The notes: generated from the sequence alone by a model not told the origin. A stretch of 44,264 nucleotides of DNA from a virus (IMGVR_UViG_3300049846_000087:1-44264); one strand, 5' to 3'; shown: positions 1 through 6,910, counted from the stretch's first letter. Numbers and translations are program-made.

Positions 1-35
1 GGGGTATATTTTGCGAGACCCCCTCCCCCCTACAT
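1..35. other. Window end with G/C tracts, candidate genome terminus
   Basis: The window opens with GGGGT and, 12 bases later, ACCCC, followed by C-runs (CCCTCCCCCC). On the minus strand this is a G-rich run leading to TCGCAAAATATACCCC at the edge. If the two window ends are joined, this sequence lies just upstream of the small-terminase-like region at 43.5-44.2 kb, the usual place of a cos or pac site. This is an inference from position; no overhang can be read from the sequence. Confidence 0.3.
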
Positions 36-74
36 CGAAGGGCTGGAGATTCTGAAACCTCAAACAATTTAGCA

Positions 75-119
75 CCAAAAAATTTTGGCACGCGTTTTAT
101 ATTAAACAAATCATTGTTT
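75..119 (-). terminator. Possible terminator region after the last gene
   Basis: Two small AT-rich hairpins follow the stop of the last gene in transcription order: AAACAA/TTGTTT (104-109 with 114-119) and CCAAAA/TTTTGG (75-80 with 83-88), the second with a T-rich minus-strand side. The stretch 1-165 shows no credible gene. The stems are short and weak, so termination here is only suggested. Confidence 0.35.
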
Positions 120-165
120 GAAATCTACAGAAGATCCAACATTCTTTTTAAAAGTACCAGAAAAA

Positions 166-411
166 CTACGACGTTTCTCGTGAAACCTTCTGGTAGATGC
201 CAAGAATGTTCTCTTCAACAATCTCGTCAATCGCTCGCTCAATTGCAAGAAGTTGATCAGCTTCCGAAATGTCATATGAAGACTGAACGATCCTAGCAAG
301 GTAAGAAGTTGAATGATAACCTTGCGCCTCGTCGTACTGGTACCAGGAGTCAAACTCAACAAAAGGATCGTAGGGATTGTCAATAGTTGTAAGCATGTAC
401 TCTACAGCCAT
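166..411 (-). CDS. Conserved small phage protein, function unknown
   Basis: 81 residues from the ATG at 411. Its A is also the last base of the upstream TGA (TGATG), so it is probably translationally coupled to the RNA-polymerase-like gene. The site GGAGGGC lies 7 bases before the ATG. The protein is acidic and mixed alpha/beta in character, with an aromatic stretch (FDSWYQYDEAQGYH) and a helical second half (ADQLLAIERAIDEIVEENI). I see no membrane segment and no known catalytic motif. From memory, similar small proteins sit beside the same polymerase-like gene in other phages, so a role as partner or regulator is possible but unproven. It is the last gene before the window end. Confidence 0.75.
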   Translation of the reverse strand: MAVEYMLTTIDNPYDPFVEFDSWYQYDEAQGYHSTSYLARIVQSSYDISEADQLLAIERAIDEIVEENILGIYQKVSRETS

Positions 412-3038
412 CACTTGCCCTCCAATCCTCTCTGAAGAGTAGACACTGACATGCCTAGGGCAGAGGCTACTTCAGACAGGGTGTGTCCAGCAGCCAGCAT
501 TGACTGGGCACGACGCTTCTTTGTAGATGTCATAAGCACCTTGATCTTAGGCAATGCACGTTCCTTGACTAGATCTAGGTCTGTGTTGTTAAGAATCTGA
601 AGAAGCTTAGTATTAGTAATTGCACCTGCCTGAATGGCTTCCCATTCCTTGTCTGTGATGTCAACAAGAGTCTTCTTAGCACCTACTCTAGCACGGGCTT
701 CTTGAAGATCTCTGTATTGAATCTTCTTTAGCGTTTCCTTCTCCATGTCAGGATTAGCCTTGCGCTTTGCTTCTGATGTCGCATTGGCTATGACCTGGGC
801 TTGTCTTTCACGGGGGGCGTTCTCTAAAGCAATGGCGAGCTTTGCATTCAAAGACTCGACTTCCTTAGAGTAGACTCTCTTTGCAGAAGGGGAGGAAACT
901 AGACTTGGTGTGTTGGCTGCTTCTCTACGGGCTTCATTAGCAAGGGCCTTTAGTTTGTTACTGTGATCTGCATACACCTTCTCTACTGGGGTACCAGAAG
1001 AAAGCGTGTGGGCATCGTCAGTAACAGCGAGCTTCTTGCTCTTAGTGGTCTTAGCAACAAGCCTGCCCTTCTTGTCCACGTAGGTGTTACCAGTAGGAAG
1101 ATAGATCTTCTTTCCAGTTTCAGGATCCGTGCGGACAAGCATCTTTCTTTCAGGAACATCAGCCCTAGACTTAGCCCTAGAGATTAGCGTAGATGCGCCC
1201 GATCCATCGGCAGACTTCTGATAGCGTTCCTTTAGATTCTTGATGTTGTTCTCTTCATAAGAACGCTTGTAATCAAGCTTATGCTTGTATGCATCAATCA
1301 CTACCATGGAATGCCTGATAGCACGAGCAATCTCTTCATGAGAAGCACCCTTAATCTGCATGTCTGTGATCAGATTAGTGATGTTACCCATTTCAGGCTG
1401 AATGCGCTGCTTAGACATGGTCTGCATACCAGGATAGTACTTGTACTGCTGCTTAGGATCAAAGTTCTTAAGACCCTCTAGTGGAGGAGAAGTCTTAACA
1501 GAACCCTTGTTATTGGGAATTACTAGAACTGAATCGCCGTCAAAGTCTGCGCCAGAGAGACGCTCTGCTGTGCTAGGATGAATTCCAATAGCATCCTTTG
1601 AGTCAGTTGGAATCATCTTTCTAGCTTCGCGATTCCTATTATTGACAACAAGTTCTGGAATCTCAAAGGTTCCACCATGAGGGTGGCGAATCAGAACAAC
1701 CTTTTCTCCATCATTGTAGCCTGGAGCATAAACCTCGTTAGGCTTAAGGCTGCTGATTGGAAGAATCACTTTAGACGTAGTCCTAGGAAGACCGGCTGCC
1801 TTAAGGTGGACTGCAGAAGAATCTGCGCCCTCAGCAAAGGTTTCTAGAAGCTTCTTACGAACTGTCGGATTTGTAAGAGACATGATAGTCTCAAACTCAT
1901 TACGCTTAGACTCATACGTAAGATCAAGCTGCTGCTTAGCTAGAGTGTGAGGCTGCTTAGACAGCATCTGTGAAGAGAGCTGAGAGGCCCAGTTATTCCA
2001 ATCACCCTCTTCATTGACGATGTTCATAACGCCATGCTGCCTATCAATGGTAGAACCAAACGGGTTGTCTGGATCATCCTCACTGAATGGCTTCATAGCA
2101 TCAAGCTTGCTTTTAGCATCCTTCTTTGACTTAGTCGAGTTGTAGATGATGTCTACACCAGGAGGCATGTCATCCTTGTAAACCGCCATGCCCTTCATGT
2201 AGTGACTAGCATCTACAGCAATGCGAACCTGAGCATATCGACTAGAACCAAGAGAAATGTCGTCTACACCACGACGAACATAGATGACACCATCAGCGTT
2301 GCCACCACCATCTTCAGCCCAGTTAACCTTGACTCGCTTAGAACTGATCGAGGTCGGATACTGAATCTTTCTGGTGAATGTGACACCACCATCATCAGAT
2401 CCATCACGAACAATCTTGATCTTGTCTCGGTTAGCCATAACCTTGTTGTATGAGACGCCAGGAGCAGTAAGAACGGGAATGGTAGTCTCGAAACCTGTAC
2501 CGAGCTGAGGGACACGAACGTAGTGAACGACATAACCCTCATGCTTGAGCATTGCTACAGCAGTCTTGAACTTGTTTCGAGTAATCCCCATGTAACGCTC
2601 ATTGCCAGCACCAACGTCAATGTACTCCTTTTCACGAACAAGATCCTTGAGGAAGTTCGCAATGTTGTGGAGGACATCAAGCTTGTCCTTGGCTCCTGGA
2701 GCAAGCAGATTACGAATCGTGGATTCAGGGAGATTCATCTCACGGCCGATAGCCATGTTAGAAAGTCCCTTTTCCTTGAGCTTCATAGCTCTAGCAATTC
2801 GATATTGCTTCTCACGGTTAAGCTCGATAGATCGCATAGCACGGAATTCTGAAGTGTTCTTCAGACCCATGCCTTCTGCAATCTCTCTTTCAGTAAGCCC
2901 TTCCTTCTTCAGACGAGCAGCCATGTCAAGGAAAGACTCATTTCGACTATTCCCATCACCACCAGAACCCCACGGATAGCGACCAGAATGCCGTGGCGTA
3001 CCATAGTGGGAGAGAGCGTTTTGTTCGTCGATGATCAT
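411..3038 (-). CDS. Single-chain two-barrel RNA polymerase candidate with helix-turn-helix regions
   Basis: 875 residues. Residues 494-503 read LSGADFDGDS, the metal-binding loop of the beta-prime barrel of multisubunit RNA polymerases, preceded by an RxP (about 451-453) and an HPxxxxRL segment (487-494) as in beta-prime. Residues 281-299 (MKGMAVYKDDMPPGVDIIY) resemble the beta-subunit NKG...EDMP...GTPVDI segment that carries the second barrel lysine. Both barrels on one chain in this order is the arrangement of YonO-like and crAss-phage polymerases. Helix-turn-helix-like stretches lie near 49-60 and 90-112 and at the C terminus (about 840-873), possibly for promoter recognition. The N terminus carries LSHYGTPRHSGRYPWGSG. 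The start overlaps the upstream nuclease stop by 4 bases (ATGA). Activity is inferred from motifs; a different DFDGD-type enzyme is the main alternative. Confidence 0.72.
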   Translation of the reverse strand: MIIDEQNALSHYGTPRHSGRYPWGSGGDGNSRNESFLDMAARLKKEGLTEREIAEGMGLKNTSEFRAMRSIELNREKQYRIARAMKLKEKGLSNMAIGREMNLPESTIRNLLAPGAKDKLDVLHNIANFLKDLVREKEYIDVGAGNERYMGITRNKFKTAVAMLKHEGYVVHYVRVPQLGTGFETTIPVLTAPGVSYNKVMANRDKIKIVRDGSDDGGVTFTRKIQYPTSISSKRVKVNWAEDGGGNADGVIYVRRGVDDISLGSSRYAQVRIAVDASHYMKGMAVYKDDMPPGVDIIYNSTKSKKDAKSKLDAMKPFSEDDPDNPFGSTIDRQHGVMNIVNEEGDWNNWASQLSSQMLSKQPHTLAKQQLDLTYESKRNEFETIMSLTNPTVRKKLLETFAEGADSSAVHLKAAGLPRTTSKVILPISSLKPNEVYAPGYNDGEKVVLIRHPHGGTFEIPELVVNNRNREARKMIPTDSKDAIGIHPSTAERLSGADFDGDSVLVIPNNKGSVKTSPPLEGLKNFDPKQQYKYYPGMQTMSKQRIQPEMGNITNLITDMQIKGASHEEIARAIRHSMVVIDAYKHKLDYKRSYEENNIKNLKERYQKSADGSGASTLISRAKSRADVPERKMLVRTDPETGKKIYLPTGNTYVDKKGRLVAKTTKSKKLAVTDDAHTLSSGTPVEKVYADHSNKLKALANEARREAANTPSLVSSPSAKRVYSKEVESLNAKLAIALENAPRERQAQVIANATSEAKRKANPDMEKETLKKIQYRDLQEARARVGAKKTLVDITDKEWEAIQAGAITNTKLLQILNNTDLDLVKERALPKIKVLMTSTKKRRAQSMLAAGHTLSEVASALGMSVSTLQRGLEGK

Positions 3039-3595
3039 GACAACGCCTCAATCCTTAGCTCTTGGATACGCCGGTCAAAGACGACGATCTTATCCATGAT
3101 GTGAGCAATTTCTTCTGGATCACCGATTGTGACATCAACTTCATCGTTCTGGTAGATCCTGAATTCCATGGCAATATCAAAAGGCTTGAAGTGATACTCA
3201 AGACAGAACATAGCAGCATAAACCTTGAGCTGCGTTGGCTGTCTAGGAATCACGCCAGTCTTAAGATCATGAATTCTAAGGAAGTTTCCTCTAAACGAAA
3301 TACTGTCTGCAGTACCAAAACAGTTGTCCGAGTAGTAAAGAACCTGCTCAGAAGTCATACGGAAGCCAATAGCGTCGTTCACATACATGTTAAGAGACTT
3401 GTTACTACGTGGAAGCTTCTGACCGAGACGGATCAGATCATGTGCCAGAGCATGAAGTTCCGTTCCACGCTGTGCAGCGATGGATGAAAGGAACACTCGT
3501 TCAAGCTTCTCGTCATCGTAGTTAACCCAGTGGTACTTGCTAGCGCCGAGAAACGCGTGCTGACCTACGAGATTTGAATGCGTGTTGAAGAGCAT
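3035..3595 (-). CDS. PD-(D/E)XK nuclease, RecB/Cas4-like
   Basis: 186 residues from the ATG at 3595, chosen because GAGAGAGG lies about 6 bases upstream; ATGs at 3613 and 3649 are possible but less well placed. Motifs of the RecB/Cas4 nuclease fold appear in order: RGTELHALAH (43-52), GTADSI (94-99, acidic motif), HDLKTG (109-114, the D..K pair of the PD-(D/E)XK core) and QLKVYA (122-127). Such phage nucleases act in replication, recombination or DNA processing, usually with helicases. No cysteine cluster for an iron-sulfur site as in true Cas4 is evident. The gene overlaps the VRR-NUC gene by 56 bases and the polymerase-like gene by 4, forming one tight operon. Confidence 0.75.
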   Translation of the reverse strand: MLFNTHSNLVGQHAFLGASKYHWVNYDDEKLERVFLSSIAAQRGTELHALAHDLIRLGQKLPRSNKSLNMYVNDAIGFRMTSEQVLYYSDNCFGTADSISFRGNFLRIHDLKTGVIPRQPTQLKVYAAMFCLEYHFKPFDIAMEFRIYQNDEVDVTIGDPEEIAHIMDKIVVFDRRIQELRIEALS

Positions 3596-3869
3596 CCAGT
3601 ACCTCTCTCTCATTCTCTGGATAAATGAACGCAGCGAAAGACATCTCATCTAGCTTTTCAATGTAATACGCTTGGTTAGGCTGTTCAGGGGAATCCCAAG
3701 AAGCCTTAACCTCTAGCATCGCCCACTTATCACGATAGAAAATTGAAAGATCTGGAATACCCTGCAGGTACGCAGAGTCATTCTTCAAGACCAGACAACC
3801 GGGGAACATCTCGTTAAGAGTCTTGATCAGCGCACGCTGGTACTCTCTTTCAAGACGAGATTCTTGCAT
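3540..3869 (-). CDS. VRR-NUC domain nuclease
   Basis: 109 residues, about the size of a stand-alone phage VRR-NUC domain. The core reads QGIPDLSIF (36-44) and LEVKAS (52-57), giving the PD...ExK signature, followed by a Q/Y-rich helix (NQAYYIEKL). Stand-alone VRR-NUC proteins cut branched DNA, resembling Holliday junction resolvases, and in phages usually lie beside an SF2 helicase, as here. An AGGTG site precedes the ATG. The gene is first in a group with the RecB/Cas4-like nuclease and the polymerase-like gene. The last residues are basic (KSRRSARVSRR). Confidence 0.85.
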   Translation of the reverse strand: MQESRLEREYQRALIKTLNEMFPGCLVLKNDSAYLQGIPDLSIFYRDKWAMLEVKASWDSPEQPNQAYYIEKLDEMSFAAFIYPENEREVLDALQHAFKSRRSARVSRR

Positions 3870-3923
3870 TCTACACCTCCAAAATTAAAAAGAGGGTAAA
3901 ATGGCAAGGCATAACTTCACCCC

Positions 3924-3942
3924 TTCTATCATAAGCTGCGAT
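3924..3942 (-). promoter_or_regulatory. Weak promoter candidate upstream of the VRR-NUC gene
   Basis: In the 3870-3956 gap the minus strand reads TCGCAGCTTATGATAGAAG. It combines TCGCA with GCTTATGATAGAA, which resembles the right half of the nine-copy 32-bp element (AGCTTATAATGAGAA), but the spacer is lost. TATGAT is an acceptable -10 box, 55-60 bases before the ATG at 3869. It may be a degenerate copy of the element or an ordinary host promoter. Confidence 0.35.
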
Positions 3943-3956
3943 AATCTTACTAGTTG

Positions 3957-4466
3957 CTACTTATAACCGTGAACCAGGGCAAAATGCTGCCCGGTAGGGT
4001 AGACGCCTCCGCCATTTACCACCGAAAGAAGAACATACCTGTCCAGAAGACCGTTGACGATGCAAGCGTCCCACGAATCCTCATACTCCTCTCCAGTAGC
4101 CACATCTCGAATAGGAACAGGAATAGCTGGGCCAGACCTGTACTCGAACTGACGCTGATACTGCTTTGCAAACCACCAAGGACGCCACATAAGATTGGTG
4201 GCCTCACAATTGCTACGATCACCATCAAGATGAATCACATGCCGACAGTTCTCCATACGTGGCACAAACGCCTGAGCAACGAGTTGTGCTAGACTAAATG
4301 TATTCTGCCGGCGAGTACTAGCGTGAACCAGACCAATCTTGATTGTACCATTACCAGTCTTTGACGGACGCATAATACGCCCAGTAGACAGATTTTGTAC
4401 ACGACCAAGGTCGCTTACAGCATAATCGGGGTAGCCGAGGAACTCTAGACTCTCCCACCTCTCCAT
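3957..4466 (-). CDS. NUMOD4-HNH endonuclease, homing type
   Basis: 169 residues from the ATG at 4466, which follows TTGGAGGAGAA; an upstream in-frame ATG at 4490 lacks a site. The N terminus (ERWESLEFLGYPDYAVSDLG, residues 2-21) matches the NUMOD4 module of HNH homing endonucleases. The HNH core is HVIHLDGDRSNCEATNLMW, with the His pair and the Asn expected for a beta-beta-alpha metal site. These enzymes are usually mobile, intron-less free-standing genes that cut a homologous site and spread by repair. It sits between the SF2 helicase and the nuclease genes and has its own AT-rich upstream region. Confidence 0.85.
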   Translation of the reverse strand: MERWESLEFLGYPDYAVSDLGRVQNLSTGRIMRPSKTGNGTIKIGLVHASTRRQNTFSLAQLVAQAFVPRMENCRHVIHLDGDRSNCEATNLMWRPWWFAKQYQRQFEYRSGPAIPVPIRDVATGEEYEDSWDACIVNGLLDRYVLLSVVNGGGVYPTGQHFALVHGYK

Positions 4467-4480
4467 TTCTCCTCCAAGTT

Positions 4481-4578
4481 TAGGTATCAACTATTTGTAG
4501 GAAATCATGTAAAATACCGGGTTTCAAAAACTTTCTATATTTACATAGTTAATACCTATTACTACTTTAAGTATTAAC
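4481..4578 (-). promoter_or_regulatory. AT-rich intergenic region with repeated GTTRATACCTA motifs
   Basis: The 178-base gap between the helicase stop and the HNH start is AT-rich. The minus strand has GTTGATACCTA at 4491-4481, just before the HNH ribosome binding site. An inverted repeat GTTAATAC/GTATTAAC lies at 4548-4555 and 4571-4578, the first arm continuing as CCTA on the plus strand. The same motif precedes the helicase gene at 5815-5825. This could be a promoter/leader element or an operator. Farther up, at 4606-4625, a T-rich/A-rich stretch may end the helicase transcript. Confidence 0.45.
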
Positions 4579-4644
4579 TTTGCGCGTACAAGAAAGTCTT
4601 TATATAGGGTTTTTTACAAGAAAACCTACAAATCAAGCCTAAAA

Positions 4645-5799
4645 TCACCAGATTCGGCGGTTTTCAGTGAAGTTTCGCTTAGCTTTGAGGGCTGAAAGGA
4701 TCATTTTGTCAATGATGCTATTGCTAGTAAATACGTAATAGTGTAGGATCGTATACGGTGTATTCAGTCTATCGATGCGTCCTTGCGCCTGTTCGAAGTG
4801 TTTGTATGAGTAAGTCAACGCATAGAACACCATAGCATCAGTATCAATACAGTTCCATCCCTCACTACCCGCAGCATACTGTACGAAATACAACCATTTG
4901 TTAGCATTCGGAACAGGCTCGTGCTTATGACCATTCCATTCTGCAATGGTGATTTCGTCAGCCAGCGTCCTTAGAATCTCCAACTCATAGTTGAAGTTGT
5001 AGAATACGATGATTCTGTCATGTTCCTGCATCAGTTCACGGAGTTTGTTCAGACGTGCCGGGTCCTCGTTGACAACTCTCCGCGCTACTCGATACAGTTC
5101 AGCCACATCTTTCAGTGGCCGATTCTCGAATACGTTCCAACGCTTCTTCCAGACCCGGTCGAAAGTCTCACAGTCGAACTCGACGTCGACATAGTCCACC
5201 TCCCTAGTGGTATGCCGGTCCATCTCCATCGTTACAAGAACAGAATCGCGATGCTCAACAAGACGACGAACGCCGAGTATGCGATCCACTTTCGGAAATT
5301 TCGAGTACGAACTGTAGACGACGTGCTCTCGGATGAACGCGGTCCGGTTCTTATAGAAGCCATTTGCCACGAAAACGGGAATGTAATCCAGCCACGTGTC
5401 CCCAGGTGTAGCAGAAAGTAGAATCCACGCGTTCTGCTTCGCGATCTTGAGGAAGGACTTAACCCAAGCCCCACTGCCCACCAGCCGTTGCTCGTCGAGA
5501 ATGAAGAAAGCATCTTTGACTCCTACGTACTTGTGTAGGTTGTTCCAGGAATCGACAACTAGCAAGCCGGCAACAGTAGCCCCGACCTTCTTACCAATGG
5601 CGAATCGCGCCGCTTCTTTCTCCCAGTCGAGGCTGTCCCTCTTCTTTGCAGTTGTGATGACGTAGATGTCCTTAGGAGCCTCATTGTCCATGTAGTAGGC
5701 CAGGGCAGTGATCGTCTTACCCGTACCTACACCTCCAAATAGGATGCAGCCATTGTGCATCCGGTCGAGAGCATCTTCTTGGTGTGGCAGCAAAAGCAT
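4645..5799 (-). CDS. SF2 helicase, SNF2-like
   Basis: 384 residues from the ATG at 5799 with AAAAAGGAGG upstream. SF2 motifs in order: GGVGTGKT (Walker A, 22-29), LDEQR (motif II, a DExx box variant, 101-105), SATP (motif III, 129-132) and QAQGRIDR (motif VI, 337-344). Two RecA-like halves are present, though the protein is shorter than most SNF2 enzymes (about 450 residues in many phage homologues). It likely translocates on duplex DNA and helps phage replication or recombination. It lies upstream of VRR-NUC and RecB-like nucleases, a frequent phage pairing, with a homing endonuclease gene inserted between. GTTAATACCTA directly precedes its ribosome binding site. Confidence 0.88.
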   Translation of the reverse strand: MLLLPHQEDALDRMHNGCILFGGVGTGKTITALAYYMDNEAPKDIYVITTAKKRDSLDWEKEAARFAIGKKVGATVAGLLVVDSWNNLHKYVGVKDAFFILDEQRLVGSGAWVKSFLKIAKQNAWILLSATPGDTWLDYIPVFVANGFYKNRTAFIREHVVYSSYSKFPKVDRILGVRRLVEHRDSVLVTMEMDRHTTREVDYVDVEFDCETFDRVWKKRWNVFENRPLKDVAELYRVARRVVNEDPARLNKLRELMQEHDRIIVFYNFNYELEILRTLADEITIAEWNGHKHEPVPNANKWLYFVQYAAGSEGWNCIDTDAMVFYALTYSYKHFEQAQGRIDRLNTPYTILHYYVFTSNSIIDKMILSALKAKRNFTENRRIW

Positions 5800-5814
5800 G
5801 ATTCACCTCCTTTT

Positions 5815-5825
5815 TAGGTATTAAC
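5815..5825 (-). promoter_or_regulatory. GTTAATACCTA motif before the helicase start
   Basis: The minus strand reads GTTAATACCTA followed directly by AAAAAGGAGG and the helicase ATG. The HNH gene has GTTGATACCTA in the same place. It may be a -10-like or operator element shared by the two genes. Confidence 0.4.
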
Positions 5826-5850
5826 TGGCAAAAACAAAACAATAGACAAG

Positions 5851-5877
5851 CCTATAGACCTTGTTGGGGCCTATAGG
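5851..5877 (-). terminator. Hairpin terminator after the 42-residue membrane gene
   Basis: Minus-strand stem CCTATAGGCC/GGTCTATAGG (arms 5868-5877 and 5851-5860) with a 7-base loop. It is close in sequence to the hairpins at 6072, 17474 and 18713. The run of T after the stem is short. It lies 13 bases after the stop at 5890. Confidence 0.65.
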
Positions 5878-5889
5878 TGGGGATCTCAC

Positions 5890-6018
5890 TCAGAGAATGG
5901 TGAAGAGGTCACTGAGCAGATCGTAGCAGAAACTGAGGACGACCAGGGCCAGCACGGTGAATGCGATGGCGGTGAGTGCGTACACAGCGGCGAGGATCTG
6001 GAAGTTGCTGAACTTCAT
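5890..6018 (-). CDS. Small membrane protein, 42 residues
   Basis: Reads MKFSNFQILAAVYALTAIAF and on to a stop at 5890, with one long hydrophobic segment covering about residues 8-32 and a short acidic-aromatic tail (CYDLLSDLFTIL). GGAGACC precedes the ATG by 4 bases. The gene forms a single-gene unit: a 32-bp promoter-like element ends 20 bases upstream and a hairpin lies downstream. No family is recognised. Small phage membrane proteins of this kind can act in lysis control, superinfection exclusion or host takeover, but nothing here distinguishes these. Confidence 0.72.
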   Translation of the reverse strand: MKFSNFQILAAVYALTAIAFTVLALVVLSFCYDLLSDLFTIL

Positions 6019-6037
6019 GATGGTCTCCTTGTGTGAG

Positions 6038-6069
6038 GGTTCTCACTATAAGCTGTGTTTACGCTGCGA
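6038..6069 (-). promoter_or_regulatory. 32-bp promoter element, copy 1
   Basis: Minus strand: TCGCA, spacer with AAACACAGC, then TTATAGTGAGAACC. It is one of nine aligned copies. It lies 20 bases before the ATG at 6018 and abuts the preceding gene's terminator. The -10-like box is TATAGT. There is no TTGACA-like box at normal spacing. Confidence 0.75.
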
Positions 6070-6071
6070 AA

Positions 6072-6097
6072 CCTAAAGCCCTTGTAGGGGCCTTAGG
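6072..6097 (-). terminator. Hairpin terminator after the 73-residue gene
   Basis: Minus-strand stem CCTAAGGCCC/GGGCTTTAGG with loop CTACAA, followed by TTTCGC. It lies 7 bases after the stop at 6105 and its tail merges into the next promoter element. Confidence 0.7.
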
Positions 6098-6104
6098 CTG
6101 TGAG

Positions 6105-6326
6105 TTACCAGGTCTTCGGGTGATACTCGACCCAGAAGATCTTCTTCAGCGGCAAGCTGAGGATGATGTCGTTGTGGGGGTCGATGAACTCGAAGTTGTC
6201 GGTGAGGCGAACGATCATTCGATTGTCGATCTTCTCGATCGCAATGATCTGATACTTCTCCTTACCGATGAACATGAAGTCGTCGATCCTCAACGATTCA
6301 GCCGGCGATTGCACGGTGCGAAGCAT
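6105..6326 (-). CDS. Small soluble protein, 73 residues, function unknown
   Basis: MLRTVQSPAESLRIDDFMFI and onward; predicted mainly beta (KYQIIAIEKI, RMIVRLTDNFEFI, IILSLPLKKIFWVEY) with no membrane segment, so it resembles a small barrel or SH3-like fold. It is the one clearly non-membrane product among the neighbouring single-gene units. GGAGACC precedes the ATG. The unit has its own 32-bp promoter element upstream (6352-6383) and a hairpin downstream. No known family is recognised. Confidence 0.72.
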   Translation of the reverse strand: MLRTVQSPAESLRIDDFMFIGKEKYQIIAIEKIDNRMIVRLTDNFEFIDPHNDIILSLPLKKIFWVEYHPKTW

Positions 6327-6351
6327 TGGGGTCTCCTATAGTGAAGGGGGT

Positions 6352-6383
6352 GGTTCTCACTATAAGCTGTGATTTCCATGCGA
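6352..6383 (-). promoter_or_regulatory. 32-bp promoter element, copy 2
   Basis: Minus strand: TCGCA, then AAATCACAGC, then TTATAGTGAGAACC. It lies 26 bases before the ATG at 6326. The -10-like box is TATAGT, as in copy 1. Confidence 0.75.
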
Positions 6384-6387
6384 CAGA

Positions 6388-6413
6388 CCTAAAGCCCTTG
6401 TTAGGGGCTTTAA
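6388..6413 (-). terminator. Hairpin terminator after the 62-residue membrane gene
   Basis: Minus-strand stem CTTAAAGCCC/GGGCTTTAGG with loop CTAACA. It is nearly the same hairpin as at 6072-6097 and lies between the stop at 6425 and the next promoter element. Confidence 0.7.
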
Positions 6414-6424
6414 GCCTGAGTGGG

Positions 6425-6613
6425 TCACTCACCCGAGTAGTACTCGTTGGCGAGCTCGGGGGCGTTCTTCTCCATGTAGCTGGCGACGTCCAGCAGCTGA
6501 GTGCGCTGTGCCCACGCCACGCTGCCGAGGATGGCGATGGTGGTGTAGACGATGGGGCGCTCGTTGCGGACGAACCAGGCACGGGTCTTGGCGGCCATGA
6601 GCTTGGCGTTCAT
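6425..6613 (-). CDS. Small membrane protein, 62 residues
   Basis: MNAKLMAAKTRAWFVRNERP, then a hydrophobic stretch (IVYTTIAILGSVAWA, about residues 21-35), then an acidic amphipathic tail ending ELANEYYSGE. The basic N terminus suggests that it faces the cytoplasm. AAGGAGACACT precedes the ATG. It has its own 32-bp promoter element and terminator. It resembles the 62-residue product at 18749-18937 in size and layout but not clearly in sequence. Function is unknown. Confidence 0.75.
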   Translation of the reverse strand: MNAKLMAAKTRAWFVRNERPIVYTTIAILGSVAWAQRTQLLDVASYMEKNAPELANEYYSGE

Positions 6614-6635
6614 AGTGTCTCCTTGAGGGTGTGGG

Positions 6636-6667
6636 GGTTCTCATTATACCCTCTGTTTTTATTGCGA
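6636..6667 (-). promoter_or_regulatory. 32-bp promoter element, copy 3
   Basis: Minus strand: TCGCA, ATAAAAACAGAGGG, then TATAATGAGAACC. It lies 23 bases before the ATG at 6613. Confidence 0.78.
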
Positions 6668-6671
6668 ACGC

Positions 6672-6715
6672 AAAACCTAAAACCCCTGCTTTTTAGGCAG
6701 AGGTCTAGGTTTTTT
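6672..6715 (-). terminator. Strong bidirectional-looking hairpin terminator
   Basis: A long imperfect stem (about 16-18 bp; minus strand AACCTAGACCTCTGC with GCAGGGGTTTTAGGTT) flanked by T/A tracts on both sides. It lies 7 bases after the stop of the 43-residue gene at 6722. Confidence 0.75.
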
Positions 6716-6721
6716 GAAGCT

Positions 6722-6853
6722 CTACTGCTTCGAGGGGAGCGTGCCGAGGGCGGGCACGACCCGGTTGATCGTGGTGATGATCAGCGCCTTCGCGATGATG
6801 AAGGCGGCGATACCACCGACGACTGCCAGGGCGACGGACTCGTCCTTGTTCAT
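6722..6853 (-). CDS. Small membrane protein, 43 residues
   Basis: Starts MNKDESVALAVVGGIAAFII and ends NRVVPALGTLPSKQ. One hydrophobic segment (about residues 7-28) is flanked by charged ends. AGGAGAACCC precedes the ATG directly. It is a single-gene unit with promoter copy 4 upstream and a long hairpin downstream. The segment is rich in Ala, Val, Gly and Ile, like a pinholin or holin-type helix, but size alone does not prove a lysis role. Confidence 0.72.
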   Translation of the reverse strand: MNKDESVALAVVGGIAAFIIAKALIITTINRVVPALGTLPSKQ

Positions 6854-6876
6854 GGGTTCTCCTTGATGGTAGTAGG

Positions 6877-6908
6877 GATTCTCATTACAAGGCGTGTTTT
6901 CTATGCGA
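6877..6908 (-). promoter_or_regulatory. 32-bp promoter element, copy 4 (divergent)
   Basis: Minus strand: TCGCA, TAGAAAACACGCCT, then TGTAATGAGAATC. It is the most divergent in the -10 box. It begins 3 bases after the stop of the gene at 6911 and lies 24 bases before the ATG at 6853. Confidence 0.7.
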
Positions 6909-6910
6909 CC

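Noticed and set aside
1-35. TCGCAAAATATACCCC at the left edge as a tenth promoter element
   Set aside because: It has TCGCA but lacks the conserved spacer, the TATAATGAGA block and a downstream gene on the minus strand.
6298-6644. Arginine/proline-rich minus-strand frames around the small membrane genes
   Set aside because: They cross promoter and terminator hairpins and overlap a better gene in another frame.
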